Assembly (NCBI GenBank): GCA_045598105.1
Contig: JAZLLK010000007.1
Span: 19,883 to 83,882 of the forward strand
Source: UBA1205 sp045598105
GTDB taxonomy: Bacteria; Bacteroidota; Bacteroidia; Bacteroidales; WCHB1-69
DNA length: 64,000 nucleotides
Direction: 5' to 3'
In this document: piece after piece, positions 8,366 through 17,768 of the stretch
How the letters are laid out: each line of letters begins with the position of its first letter
Numbering within the stretch: the first letter of the stretch is position 1
The notes under the pieces: model-generated
What the model was told of the DNA's origin: nothing
Seen by the model: only the letters and a program-made list of their open reading frames with translations
The model's database searches: none
Translations under genes and position numbers: made by a program

Positions 8366-9343
8366 TTATTTTAAGTCTTCTATGAATTGTGCTATAATGG
8401 TGTTAATGTGAATGTTATCGGCTTCTGCACGATAGTTTTTTACTATACGGTGTCCCATTACGCTATAGGCTACGGCTTGTATATCTTCTATATCAGGTGA
8501 AAATTTACCATTGAGCACTGCATTACATTTGGCGGCTATTACCAAATTTTGGGAGCATCGCGGACCTGCGCCCCAAGCTAAATATTGGTCTGTCCAGGCA
8601 TGAGCTCCGGAAGTGTGAGGGCGGGTGAGTGATGATAATTTTACTGCATATTGGTACACATTGTCGGCTACAGGAATGCGTTGTAGCAGTTGTTGAAAAT
8701 ATATTATTTCTTCCAATGACATTACCTGTTGCGGTTCGGCCATATGCCCGTTAATAGTGGATTTTACTATAGCTATTTCTTCATTAAAGGAGGGGTAGTC
8801 TAAATACACGTTGAACATAAATCGGTCCAGCTGAGCTTCGGGTAGCGGGTAGGTTCCTTCCTGTTCTATGGGGTTTTGAGTGGCTAATACAAAGAAGGGA
8901 TTAGGTAAAAGGTATGTATTGCCGGCCATAGATACGCTGCGTTCCTGCATGGCTTCCAGCAAAGCTGATTGTGTTTTGGGCGGGGTACGGTTAATTTCGT
9001 CGGCCAATATTATATTGGCAAATATGGGACCTTTTACAAATTTGAATTGCCGGTTTTCATCTAATATTTCGGTACCCATAATGTCGCTTGGCATAAGGTC
9101 GGGTGTGAATTGAATACGGTTATAGCTTAGTCCTATTGATTTGGCTATGGTGGTAATCATAAGGGTTTTGGCCAGGCCGGGTACGCCTATAAGCAGAACG
9201 TGTCCGCGGCTGAATATGGTAATGAGTATATTTTTTATGGCGTCGTTTTGTCCTACTATTACTTTACCTACTTCACGGCTAAGGGTTTGGTATTGGTCGC
9301 AAAACGATATTATGGCTTCTTTGTCGGAGTTATATTGTATCAT
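8366..9343 (-). CDS. MoxR-family AAA+ ATPase
   Basis: 325 aa cytosolic AAA+ chaperone-type ATPase. Walker A GVPGLAKT at residues 53-60, Walker B IILADEINRTPPKTQSALLE, sensor 1 FVLATQNP, and a C-terminal lid. MoxR proteins usually act with a VWA-domain partner (DUF58/BatA); none is adjacent here. Instead it sits between a SurA-like chaperone (9 bases upstream) and the HsdR_N-like gene, an order known from other Bacteroidota. It may help mature envelope proteins, but that is inference. Confidence 0.93.
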   Translation of the reverse strand: MIQYNSDKEAIISFCDQYQTLSREVGKVIVGQNDAIKNILITIFSRGHVLLIGVPGLAKTLMITTIAKSIGLSYNRIQFTPDLMPSDIMGTEILDENRQFKFVKGPIFANIILADEINRTPPKTQSALLEAMQERSVSMAGNTYLLPNPFFVLATQNPIEQEGTYPLPEAQLDRFMFNVYLDYPSFNEEIAIVKSTINGHMAEPQQVMSLEEIIYFQQLLQRIPVADNVYQYAVKLSSLTRPHTSGAHAWTDQYLAWGAGPRCSQNLVIAAKCNAVLNGKFSPDIEDIQAVAYSVMGHRIVKNYRAEADNIHINTIIAQFIEDLK

Positions 9344-9352
9344 GATATTGCT

Positions 9353-10720
9353 TTAATTATTTATGCCCCAGTCTTTCAGAAATTGACAATCGTTAAATTC
9401 ATCGGCTAAATGAATGTGGGTATATTTCACTTTATTGTTAATCCATTTGAGCAATGTTTTTTGCTTTTTATCTTCCTGGGCGGCATTTTTAATTTTTTCG
9501 TAGTCGTCTATCAGGTTAGCGGTGTGAGCATCTCTTTTGGCTGTAAGGCATACTATATGGTAGGCCTGATTACCGGCTTCGGTAATGGTGGCTTGTGGGC
9601 GGGTGTATTGTCCTGTGGTATAGTTTTCTATGGCGTACATGGCTGTTTTGTCATATTCCATAAGTTGTTCCTGTGAAAATGCGTACGATGAGGTGTAGGG
9701 GTTTACCACTTTACCTCCATTAATGCGGGTAGGGTCATCGGAGTAGAGGCGGGCAGCGGAGTCAAAGGGAATGTGGTTTTGGGTAATGAGGGTGTGTATG
9801 CTGTCTAAATAGTCTTTGGCTTCCATGAGGGCTTCTATGGAAGGCTTAGGTCGTATGAGTATATGAGCCACGTTAATGCTTTCGCCTCGGCGGTCCAGCA
9901 TTTTTATTATATGGTATCCGGCTTCGGTTTCTACCACCGGTGATATTTCACCAGGGCGAAGGGCGTAGGCAGCAGCTTCAAATTCGGGGTAGAGTTCACC
10001 ACGGGAGGTAAAGCCTATATCGCCGCCTTTGCCGGCGCTGCCGGGGTCTTCGGAATACATACGGGCAAAGGTGCTAAAGTTTTCTCCTTTGAGTGAGCGG
10101 GAACGAAATTCTTCCAACTTTTCTTTTATGCTTATTTTTTCGGCATCGCTTATCTTGGGGGTTTTTACTATGTGAGCCAACTCGTATTCGGTAGGTATAA
10201 CAGGTATGCTGTCAGCAGGTATGCTGTTGTAATAGTCTTTTACCTCCTGGCTTATTACGTTTATATTGGCCGTAATGCTGCGTTGGGCTTCTTCGGCCAG
10301 CATATCTTCTTTCAGTTGTTCACGGGAATCTGCTTTTATTTCAGCCAGACTTTTACCGTAGTATGTTTCCAGCTTTTTGGCGTCACCGCCCATACGCATT
10401 ATTTGCATTTTAAGGTTATAGTCCAAGCGGTCTTCCACTTGCTGGTCGGTAATAACTATGCTATCCAGTTCAGCCTGATGTACCAATAGTTTTTGGAACA
10501 ATAATTGTTCCATTATGCTGCACACCTCCTCATTGTCAATTTCCATGGTGTAGTATCCGGTAGCGTATTTATAGGCCTGTATGGCATATTCAAGGTCTGA
10601 ACGGGTAATAATGTGGTCGCCTATGGTGGCTATAATTTCATCTATTACCACGTTGTTTTGAGCCGATGCGGTTATGGGTAATATGGCTGATAATAGTATG
10701 ATATAAAAATATTTTTTCAT
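9353..10720 (-). CDS. SurA-like periplasmic peptidyl-prolyl isomerase
   Basis: 455 aa with a cleavable signal peptide (ending near ASAQ). A SurA-type N-terminal chaperone domain (about residues 25-165) precedes two parvulin domains. The first is complete (ELAHIVKTP... EDPGSAGKGGDIGFTSRG... GYHIIKMLDRR, about 175-280). The second (VAHILIRPKP... YSDDPTRINGG...) is shorter and more divergent. It likely escorts unfolded outer-membrane proteins to the BAM machinery. It is the third PpiC/SurA-type gene in a row, 12 bases after a lipoprotein of the same group. Confidence 0.92.
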   Translation of the reverse strand: MKKYFYIILLSAILPITASAQNNVVIDEIIATIGDHIITRSDLEYAIQAYKYATGYYTMEIDNEEVCSIMEQLLFQKLLVHQAELDSIVITDQQVEDRLDYNLKMQIMRMGGDAKKLETYYGKSLAEIKADSREQLKEDMLAEEAQRSITANINVISQEVKDYYNSIPADSIPVIPTEYELAHIVKTPKISDAEKISIKEKLEEFRSRSLKGENFSTFARMYSEDPGSAGKGGDIGFTSRGELYPEFEAAAYALRPGEISPVVETEAGYHIIKMLDRRGESINVAHILIRPKPSIEALMEAKDYLDSIHTLITQNHIPFDSAARLYSDDPTRINGGKVVNPYTSSYAFSQEQLMEYDKTAMYAIENYTTGQYTRPQATITEAGNQAYHIVCLTAKRDAHTANLIDDYEKIKNAAQEDKKQKTLLKWINNKVKYTHIHLADEFNDCQFLKDWGINN

Positions 10721-10732
10721 CTTTTCTAAGTG

Positions 10733-11566
10733 TTAATATAGTATTTCTCCGTTCTTTTGGGCCTTTTCCATGGCTTTAGTGCGGAGCTGATTCAGCATGT
10801 TTACCTGTTTTTCTTTTAAGAGTATATCTGTTATGTTATTTTGTACTATTGATAGGGGGGCTAAGGTCTCTTTGGTTTTAAAGTCCAATATTTGAACCAT
10901 ATATATATAATCGGAATCGTTGAATACCAATTCGGTTTCTCCATTTTTGAATTTTGTTTCATTGTACAGGGTGAGTGGTATTTCTTTCAATATATCTTCA
11001 TAGAGTAGCCATTGATTTTGCATATAATAGTTTTCGGCGTTATTCATGCATATATTTTCCATTTGTTTTTCTTCCTGAGCGGTACGTGTTTTAAAGAATA
11101 GTTTTTGTGCTTTTTCTATGTTTGGGGTGTTGATGGAAAATTTGATAAAATGTAGTTTTATTGCATTTTGTGCCAGCATGAATTTGTCAGGGTGGGTTTT
11201 ATAGTAGGCTAGTATTTCATCTTGAGATATCATGTTTTTAGTTACATGATTATTCAGGTATTTGGTTTCAAATGCGTGTATGGTAAGGGCGTTTCGGTAG
11301 TTTTCTATTTCATGATCAAAGTTCATTTCCCCGGGGGTAAGGTAGTGTTCTGCTTCGTGAAGCATTACCTGTTCCTGTATCCAGCCTTGAAGGTGTTGTT
11401 GGGTTAAAGCAATGCTGTCGTTGGCGGAGTAGGCGGGCAGCATTGCTTGTAATTCACTCAACGATAATTCTTTGTCATACACTCTTACCACTATGGTATT
11501 AGAGCGTTTGCAGGCGCAACAAGTCGCAATAAGTATGCTTACCAATGCTATTATGCGCTTTTTCAT
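10733..11566 (-). CDS. SurA-N-like lipoprotein of the chaperone operon
   Basis: 277 aa from the ATG at 11566; upstream in-frame codons overlap the preceding gene. Signal sequence with lipobox ATCCACK, so lipid-anchored. The body is helical (QGWIQEQVMLHEAEHYL...; DEILAYYKTHPDKFMLAQ) and resembles the N-terminal chaperone domain of SurA/PpiC proteins, but no clear parvulin catalytic domain is seen. It starts 2 bases after the 668-aa isomerase and precedes the SurA-like gene, which supports a role in outer-membrane protein folding. Confidence 0.82.
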   Translation of the reverse strand: MKKRIIALVSILIATCCACKRSNTIVVRVYDKELSLSELQAMLPAYSANDSIALTQQHLQGWIQEQVMLHEAEHYLTPGEMNFDHEIENYRNALTIHAFETKYLNNHVTKNMISQDEILAYYKTHPDKFMLAQNAIKLHFIKFSINTPNIEKAQKLFFKTRTAQEEKQMENICMNNAENYYMQNQWLLYEDILKEIPLTLYNETKFKNGETELVFNDSDYIYMVQILDFKTKETLAPLSIVQNNITDILLKEKQVNMLNQLRTKAMEKAQKNGEILY

Positions 11567-11568
11567 GT

Positions 11569-13575
11569 TTATTTTATTAATTGGTATATGGTGTCTTTGT
11601 CCACCCATATAGGAGTGTTGCGGTGCAGCTCTTCTATCCAGTCTTTTTCCAGTTTGTCCTGGTAGGCCGATATTACTATACCTTTTATTTCTTTGAGCGG
11701 TTTGGGTGATGGTTGCAGTATTTGCAGGGGCTTATAGAATACCATTTCCGGTGCGGATACGTAAAGCGGATTGTTTTGTATCATGTCATCGGCTATGGAG
11801 TTTTGGCCCTTAGAGAAAATGACGGTATCGGTTACTACGGTTACGTTCTTTTTGTTAAATTTGTTGTTAATATTGTTAATATCTTTATTGGCAGCCAGGT
11901 ATTTTTGAATTTTGGCAGCGGTAGCGTCATCCACACATTTTATTCTGAGAGCCTGTACTCGCACGGGGTATAAATATCGGTTTTTGATGTTTTGGTAGAA
12001 TTGTTCTAAGCCTATGCTGTCGTTTTCTGATTTACGCCATATTTTTTCCTCACTCAGTTCGTATATGAGTATGCCTTCTTTGTATTCTTTCATCAAATTG
12101 GCAAATTCGGGGTATTTGCTTTCCAACTTACTATTTTCCAATTCGGTAGCTGCATGTCCTATAAAGCGTTGGTATGCGTAGTTTACCAAGGGTTTCAACT
12201 CGGAGGTGTCCATATTGGTAAACGGATATTTTTCCAAATGGAGCGCAAAGTCGTGTTGGGTATAGGTTTTACCTGCTAATACAAACATATCTTTATTCAG
12301 TTGGCTTACCATGTCGGCGGTAAATTTTCCCACAAATATATTGGAGTCAAGGGCGGTATAGAATTCTTCTACGGGTTTTAGTCCTTTTTTAGGCAGTATT
12401 TCTTTAAATCCGTTTTCTTTCTTTACTCTTTCCACAAACGCTTCTTTGCTTTTATTGGAGCGGGTATCACGCATTATTCTGCTTTTAACCATGTTGCGGG
12501 TTTCTTTATTAATTTCTATAGGAACTACTTCGGTTACCTTTATAATGTGCCATCCATACATGGTTTTAACAGGTTGAGAGTATTCTCCTTTTTTCAAATT
12601 GTATAGGGGGGCTATAAAGTTGCCTTCAAATCGGTTACAACCGAATAGAGGTAATTCGTTATTGGTAACGGTTTCACCCAAATATTTGGTGCGTGCGGCT
12701 TCAAAGTCCATACCATTTTGCAGGTCAGCATAGGCTTCCCGTATTTTGGCTTCCACTTCTTTGGCGTTGGCTGCGCGTTCGGCATCGTTTAGGTTTACGT
12801 TTCTATTGAACGGGAGCAGTATTTGGGTAGCTTTACGTTTGCCCAGTGCCGGTTTTTTGTCATGAACGTATATAAGGTGATAGCCAAATTCCGAGCGGAT
12901 CGGCATAGACAATTGGCCTACAGGGGTATTATATGCTCCGCATTCAAATGAGTATATCATGTCAAAGGCGGTAAAGTAGCCTAAGTCGCCATGATTGCCG
13001 TATTGAATAATTTTTCCTCCGGCGGAGCGTTTGTCCTTAGCTGAGGGGTCGTCTGATTCTTCTTGTGCCAGGGTGGCAAAGTCTTCACCTTTGAGTATGC
13101 GGTTACGCAGACTTATAATGGCATTGTATGCTGCCAGGGTATCGGCAGGGGATGCGTCAGGTTTTACCTGCTTAAGTATGTGTGATACGCGTACATCCCA
13201 TTGCATACGTTCCAAGGCTTCATTAATAATTTTTTCATCCACTTCTTTGTCGGTGAGATATTGGGCGGCTGCCTGTTCACGGTATCCGGCCAATTCATTT
13301 TGCAGGCGGACAATGGTATCCAATTTCATGTCCAATGCCTGAGCGTATTTAAGGCGGAAGTTAACATAGAGGTCTATATAGCTGTCTATGTCGCTTTTGC
13401 TTACTTTGCTCAAATCATTGTTTTTGGCGTAGGTGCTGCAAAATTCGGAATAGCGTATGGAGTCATTCCCCAGTGCTATTACTACGGGGTCAGCTTTTTG
13501 TGTTTGAGCGGACACCGTAATTGTTATTATACAAAGTGTGATAATAGCTAATGATTTGAATACGTTTTTATTCAT
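11569..13575 (-). CDS. Periplasmic PpiC-type peptidyl-prolyl isomerase with two parvulin domains
   Basis: 668 aa, secreted (signal peptide ending near TVSAQ). Helical N-terminal region (YSEFCSTYAKNND...), parvulin domain 1 at about 125-245 (VSHILKQVKPDASPADT... GDLGYFTAFDM... GYHLIYVHDKKP), parvulin domain 2 at about 245-355 (KRKATQILLPFNRN... GWHIIKVTEV), then a long C-terminal region of about 300 aa with no recognised catalytic motif. This architecture is typical of Bacteroidota. It lies 39 bases after guaB and leads the run of three folding factors. Confidence 0.92.
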   Translation of the reverse strand: MNKNVFKSLAIITLCIITITVSAQTQKADPVVIALGNDSIRYSEFCSTYAKNNDLSKVSKSDIDSYIDLYVNFRLKYAQALDMKLDTIVRLQNELAGYREQAAAQYLTDKEVDEKIINEALERMQWDVRVSHILKQVKPDASPADTLAAYNAIISLRNRILKGEDFATLAQEESDDPSAKDKRSAGGKIIQYGNHGDLGYFTAFDMIYSFECGAYNTPVGQLSMPIRSEFGYHLIYVHDKKPALGKRKATQILLPFNRNVNLNDAERAANAKEVEAKIREAYADLQNGMDFEAARTKYLGETVTNNELPLFGCNRFEGNFIAPLYNLKKGEYSQPVKTMYGWHIIKVTEVVPIEINKETRNMVKSRIMRDTRSNKSKEAFVERVKKENGFKEILPKKGLKPVEEFYTALDSNIFVGKFTADMVSQLNKDMFVLAGKTYTQHDFALHLEKYPFTNMDTSELKPLVNYAYQRFIGHAATELENSKLESKYPEFANLMKEYKEGILIYELSEEKIWRKSENDSIGLEQFYQNIKNRYLYPVRVQALRIKCVDDATAAKIQKYLAANKDINNINNKFNKKNVTVVTDTVIFSKGQNSIADDMIQNNPLYVSAPEMVFYKPLQILQPSPKPLKEIKGIVISAYQDKLEKDWIEELHRNTPIWVDKDTIYQLIK

Positions 13576-13614
13576 TTTATTTCTTTTATATAATTTTTTA
13601 ACTGTTTTTTTTTG

Positions 13615-15087
13615 CTATCTTGAATAGTTAGGAGCTTCGCTGGTAATGGTAACATCGTGGGGATGGTTTTCAGTAACGCCGGCACCGGTAACTTTTACAA
13701 AGCGGGCTTTTTGTAAGTCTGTTATGGTGCGGCTGCCTGTGTAGCCCATACCGGCGCGAAGGCCGCCTATCATTTGGTATATCACTTCCGACAGGGTGCC
13801 TTTATAAGGGACTCTGCCTACTATACCTTCAGGTACCAGTTTCTTTATATCATCCTGGTCGTCTTGAAAGTAGCGGTCTTTAGAGCCTTTTTGCATGGCG
13901 TCCAGTGAGCCCATGCCTCGGTATGATTTGTATTTACGGCCTTCAAATATAATGGCTTCCCCGGGTGATTCTTCTACGCCTGCCAGCAGGGAACCGGCCA
14001 TAATTGAAGAAGCGCCTGCGGCCAATGCTTTTACTATATCGCCGCTATAGCGTATACCGCCATCGGCTATTACGGGTATGCCCGAGCCTCTTAAGGCTTT
14101 GGATACATTGTATACGGCAGCCAATTGAGGAACGCCTACGCCGGCAATAATGCGGGTGGTGCATATTGACCCCGGTCCTATACCTACTTTTACGGCATCG
14201 GCACCGCATTTGGCCAAATCCAAAGCGGCTTCAGGGGTGGCAATGTTACCCGTGATGAGTTGTATGGAAGGATAGTCACGCTTTATCAGCTTGGCATGGT
14301 CCATTACATTTTTGCTATGCCCGTGGGCGGTGTCTAATACTATGGCATCTACGCCGGCACGATAGAGGGCATCTACCCGTTCCATGGTGTCTTTAGCGGT
14401 GCCTACGGCAGCGGCTACACGCAAGCGACCCATATCATCTTTACAGGCATTAGGGCGGGCTTTTATTTTTATGATGTCTTTATAAGTGATAAGCCCTACC
14501 ACACAATAGTTTTTATCTACTACAGGCAATTTTTCTATTTTGTGCTCCTGAAGTATTTCCGCAGCCTGCTCAAAACTGGTGAATTCACTTATGGTAATTA
14601 CGTCTTTAGTCATTATTTCTTTAATAGGCCGGCTGTTATCACGTTCAAAACGGAGGTCACGATTGGTCACTATACCTTGCAACTTTGAATTGGCATCTAC
14701 TACAGGAATACCTCCTATATGGTATTCTTTCATTACCTGATTGGCCTGACCTACGGTGGCATCTATATTAATAGTAATAGGATTGATAATCATGCCGTTT
14801 TCAGCACGCTTTACTTTCATTACTTCGGTGGCTTGAGCATTTATGGGCATGTTTTTATGTATTACACCTATACCGCCTTCCTGTGCTATGGCTATAGCCA
14901 GCTGTGATTCGGTAACGGTATCCATACCGGCTGATACTATGGGTATGTTCAATTTAATGTTACGGGTAAACATAGTGGATAAGTTTACTTCCCGAGGTAG
15001 CACTTCGCTGTATGACGGTACTAATAATACGTCATCATAAGTGTAGCATTCGCCTATAAATTTCTCTTTTTCAAATTCAAACGACAT
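13615..15087 (-). CDS. guaB: Inosine-5'-monophosphate dehydrogenase
   Basis: Oxidises IMP to XMP with NAD+, the committed step to GMP. About 490 aa from the second Met of a Met-Met pair; the longer frame to 15120 has a 5' extension without family similarity. The TIM barrel starts with YTYDDVLLVPSYSEVLPR and is interrupted by two CBS domains (about 100-215). The catalytic loop GPGSICTTRI holds the active-site Cys, and the flap has the usual Arg-Tyr (YRGMGSL). It heads the operon leading into the chaperone genes. Confidence 0.96.
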   Translation of the reverse strand: MSFEFEKEKFIGECYTYDDVLLVPSYSEVLPREVNLSTMFTRNIKLNIPIVSAGMDTVTESQLAIAIAQEGGIGVIHKNMPINAQATEVMKVKRAENGMIINPITINIDATVGQANQVMKEYHIGGIPVVDANSKLQGIVTNRDLRFERDNSRPIKEIMTKDVITISEFTSFEQAAEILQEHKIEKLPVVDKNYCVVGLITYKDIIKIKARPNACKDDMGRLRVAAAVGTAKDTMERVDALYRAGVDAIVLDTAHGHSKNVMDHAKLIKRDYPSIQLITGNIATPEAALDLAKCGADAVKVGIGPGSICTTRIIAGVGVPQLAAVYNVSKALRGSGIPVIADGGIRYSGDIVKALAAGASSIMAGSLLAGVEESPGEAIIFEGRKYKSYRGMGSLDAMQKGSKDRYFQDDQDDIKKLVPEGIVGRVPYKGTLSEVIYQMIGGLRAGMGYTGSRTITDLQKARFVKVTGAGVTENHPHDVTITSEAPNYSR

Positions 15088-15171
15088 CATATCTATTCCT
15101 TTTTTTATTAGAAAATTCATGTATAATAAGCCTGAAATAAGGCTATGTTATTACCTATATATATTAAAATA

Positions 15172-15179
15172 CAAAGGTA
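15172..15179 (-). promoter_or_regulatory. TAnnTTTG promoter (TACCTTTG) of the guaB/chaperone operon
   Basis: Minus-strand A9-TGA-TACCTTTG, about 85 bases before the guaB start, giving a leader of about 75 bases. A TGGC-N10-GCCA dyad lies just upstream (15198-15215). Confidence 0.6.
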
Positions 15180-15238
15180 TCATTTTTTTTTGTGTTATGG
15201 CGGATATGATTGCCAAAAAAAATGAATAAAAATGCAGA

Positions 15239-16576
15239 TTATTTTATGCGGAGTTTTTGACCTATGTCTATGCGGTCACCCTGTAGGTGATTGAGTTGCT
15301 TAATATGCTCTACCGTAGTGGCATATTTGCGGGCTATGTGGCTGAGTGTGTCGCCTTTTTTTACCGTGTAGGTGCTGCTGTTTTCGGCTTTGGTGCTGCT
15401 TTTGGCAGAAGAAGTGGTGTATATGGTCAGTTTTTGGCCGGCATATATGTTGTCATTCTTCAATTTATTCCATGTTTTAATATGGCTTACCGATGTGTGA
15501 AATTTTTGGGCTATTTTGCCCAATACATCTCCCGATTTTACCGTGTAGGTAATAGCAGCGGTGTGAGTGGATACAGCTGTGTTTTTGATGCTTCCAGGTG
15601 TTACGGCAGGTGGGGTGTTATTTACTGTGGTATCGGCATGTATTGTAAGGCTGTCATTAAGGCCGGCAATAGAGACCGTAAGAGTGTCGGAATAATATAT
15701 GCTGTCACCTTTTGCAGCAAATAGTGCTGCCTTGTCACATGGCAATATTATAGGATAATTTACGGGTAAATATTCATTTACTATGCAGGGATTCAGTTGT
15801 CTGAATTTGTTAGTGCTCATGCATAGGCATTCGCACAAACGGGTGTGGGTACAGGTTTGTGCCAAATACACGGTATCGGTATGCAGACACAAAGGCGCCA
15901 TAGGGGTAATGTGATGGAAGGTGTAAAAATGTGTAATGTAGGCTGCCGCCAATATTTGGGGAATAATATCGGGAGTGCTTAAGGTACGTGACAGATATAT
16001 GTCCCATATATCAAAACTGTCATTGACGCATAAGGCGTAGGCCTGCTGCATTTGTTGCCAGCTATTGGCGTAGGCTGTTATTACCTGCCAAGTATGCGGG
16101 CATATATCGGTCATGTGTTTAAGGTACTGTATGGCTGCCAATGTGGATTTATGCATGTTACATCGCTCATCTATGCTGTCATTTACCGTTAAGCCATAGC
16201 GAATTGCTGCCCAATACGACAGCCCCCAATAGCCCTTGGTGAGCCATTTTCCGTTATAATTAGGATTCATATTGCTTATAGCCAATGGAATATAGCGATA
16301 TTCCATTGGTAAATCATAAGCCTTTAGCAGGGAATCTATGTAAGGCGCATAGGCAAAATATTTACCTAATGTGGCATTGGTCGCTTTGCCATTATTGGAA
16401 TAGTAGCCAATGTGTCGTGTAATGGCATGATGATATGTGTATTCTATATTAAGCCCTATGCCCGAAAGCTGCTTGGCAAACAAACTGTCAGCCCATGAGC
16501 ACGACTGTGCCGCAACGGAGTAGGTGAGAGCACTATATATAATAATGATAAACAATGAAAAATATCGCTTAGTCAT
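15239..16576 (-). CDS. LysM protein with a catalytically degenerate lytic-transglycosylase domain
   Basis: 445 aa from the ATG at 16576 (the frame extends by two codons to a TTG). Signal peptide to about AAQ24. An MltD/Slt-like domain spans about 70-200: IPLAISNMNP aligns with LPIVESGFNP of MltD, GYWGLSYWAAIRYGL with GLWQFMPGTGRRYGL, then STLAAIQYLKHM. The catalytic Glu is Ile (residue 100), so muramidase chemistry is unlikely. A degenerate LysM-like part (about 230-275) and two clear C-terminal LysM domains (TYTVKSGDVLGKIAQ..., TYTVKKGDTLSHIAR...) suggest peptidoglycan binding. It lies 8 bases after nusB in one operon. Confidence 0.88.
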   Translation of the reverse strand: MTKRYFSLFIIIIYSALTYSVAAQSCSWADSLFAKQLSGIGLNIEYTYHHAITRHIGYYSNNGKATNATLGKYFAYAPYIDSLLKAYDLPMEYRYIPLAISNMNPNYNGKWLTKGYWGLSYWAAIRYGLTVNDSIDERCNMHKSTLAAIQYLKHMTDICPHTWQVITAYANSWQQMQQAYALCVNDSFDIWDIYLSRTLSTPDIIPQILAAAYITHFYTFHHITPMAPLCLHTDTVYLAQTCTHTRLCECLCMSTNKFRQLNPCIVNEYLPVNYPIILPCDKAALFAAKGDSIYYSDTLTVSIAGLNDSLTIHADTTVNNTPPAVTPGSIKNTAVSTHTAAITYTVKSGDVLGKIAQKFHTSVSHIKTWNKLKNDNIYAGQKLTIYTTSSAKSSTKAENSSTYTVKKGDTLSHIARKYATTVEHIKQLNHLQGDRIDIGQKLRIK

Positions 16577-16584
16577 AGGCAATG

Positions 16585-17550
16585 TTATCCCATTAAACCG
16601 CGACCTTGTTTGTGAATTTTATCGTCATTTTTAAGCACGTTTAATATGTTGTCTAACAAACCGTTTACAAAGTTTTTGCTCTTTGGTGTGCTATAATATT
16701 TGGCCAGTTCTATGTATTCATTAAGAGTTACACGTAAAGGTATGGATGAAAATTCACAAAATTCACATATAGCCATTTGTAATAATATGAGGTCCATCAT
16801 GGCTATACGCTCCATTTCCCAATTACGTATGTTATTGGATATGATATTGGTGTACTCCTTTTTATAACAGGTTGTTTTGTTGAACAAATCTATAAGGAAT
16901 TGTTTATCCTCACTGCCACCGTCATTGTCTTTTTTAAACATGGGGGGTAGGGTGGCTTCTTTGGCGTTCTTTTGAGTGAAACTCTTCAAAAACTTATATA
17001 CCAATACCACTATGTCATTATAATCGTGTGCCCAATGCAACTTCATGTCACCAAAGTATTGCATAATGTCATCATTATTCAGCATGTAGTGTTCCACTAT
17101 ATCCAGTACCAATTGCTTGTCCTGCATAAAGGTGGAATCTTCTGACTGCATGTAATTAATGTAGATGTCAGTATTAGTAATGGCGTCTAATGTTTTACGT
17201 ATAAATACTTGTGCCACATCGTTGGCCCATGGGTTGTTAATTAACGATATCTGCTTGGTTATATCGGCATTTTCATCAAGCAGGCGAATGAATTGATTGT
17301 TTACAAATTTCCAATTCGGCTTAAGGTCCGCCTGTGTGGGAATGAACTTGCGACGCTTGTTATCTATGATTTCACGAGCCATGGCGGTAAGATTTCCAAA
17401 CATGGCAATGAGCGTAATGAATAATTCATAGTCATCTTCAAATTCACGGAGCAATTTCTTGGCAGCTTCCGATTGCTTACTGCAACCCGAAACCTCGTAA
17501 GCATATATTGCCTGCAACACCTTTACTCTAATAAAATTTCTTCCTATCAT
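16585..17550 (-). CDS. nusB: Transcription antitermination factor NusB
   Basis: 321 aa, much longer than the 140-aa E. coli protein but typical for Bacteroidota, which carry an extra N-terminal half. The start is the ATG at 17550 (MIGRNFIRVKVLQAIYAY); the frame continues upstream, but that part contains the promoter. The conserved NusB C-terminal portion is ILLQMAICEFCEF...LRVTLNEYIELAKYYSTPKSKNFVNGLLD. It acts with NusA/E/G on rRNA transcription. The leader is only about 13 bases. Confidence 0.92.
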   Translation of the reverse strand: MIGRNFIRVKVLQAIYAYEVSGCSKQSEAAKKLLREFEDDYELFITLIAMFGNLTAMAREIIDNKRRKFIPTQADLKPNWKFVNNQFIRLLDENADITKQISLINNPWANDVAQVFIRKTLDAITNTDIYINYMQSEDSTFMQDKQLVLDIVEHYMLNNDDIMQYFGDMKLHWAHDYNDIVVLVYKFLKSFTQKNAKEATLPPMFKKDNDGGSEDKQFLIDLFNKTTCYKKEYTNIISNNIRNWEMERIAMMDLILLQMAICEFCEFSSIPLRVTLNEYIELAKYYSTPKSKNFVNGLLDNILNVLKNDDKIHKQGRGLMG

Positions 17551-17570
17551 GATGTATGAATTACAATTTG

Positions 17571-17578
17571 CAAAGGTA
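17571..17578 (-). promoter_or_regulatory. TAnnTTTG promoter (TACCTTTG) of nusB
   Basis: Minus-strand A10-TGC-TACCTTTGC. A TTTG (-33 type) lies at 17598-17595, 16 bases upstream of the TA. This decides the nusB start. Confidence 0.75.
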
Positions 17579-17592
17579 GCATTTTTTTTTGG

Positions 17593-17614
17593 ACCAAATG
17601 CCAATAGTGGCGTA
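17593..17614. promoter_or_regulatory. Dyad element upstream of nusB (GCCA-ATAG-TGGC)
   Basis: Plus-strand ACCAAATGCCAATAGTGGCG; GCCA/TGGC at 17600-17611 forms a palindrome around 4 bases. A nearly identical element stands upstream of atpB (60187-60209) at the same 15-base distance from the -7 box. Possible operator; binding protein unknown. Confidence 0.5.
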
Positions 17615-17730
17615 TTTGTATAATATATTAGTTAATGTGTTGATAGTTAGAGCGGTGTAAACTGCTAAAATAAAGGTGTAATAGTTCAATATTTTTGTTC
17701 CATTTTATTAAATGTTATCATAAAAAATGT

Positions 17731-17738
17731 TATCTTTG
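17731..17738 (+). promoter_or_regulatory. TAnnTTTG promoter (TATCTTTG) of the small T9SS protein
   Basis: Plus-strand TATCTTTGC, 31 bases before the ATG. Confidence 0.65.
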
Positions 17739-17768
17739 CAAAATCATTAACAAAAAAGAATTTCAGGT

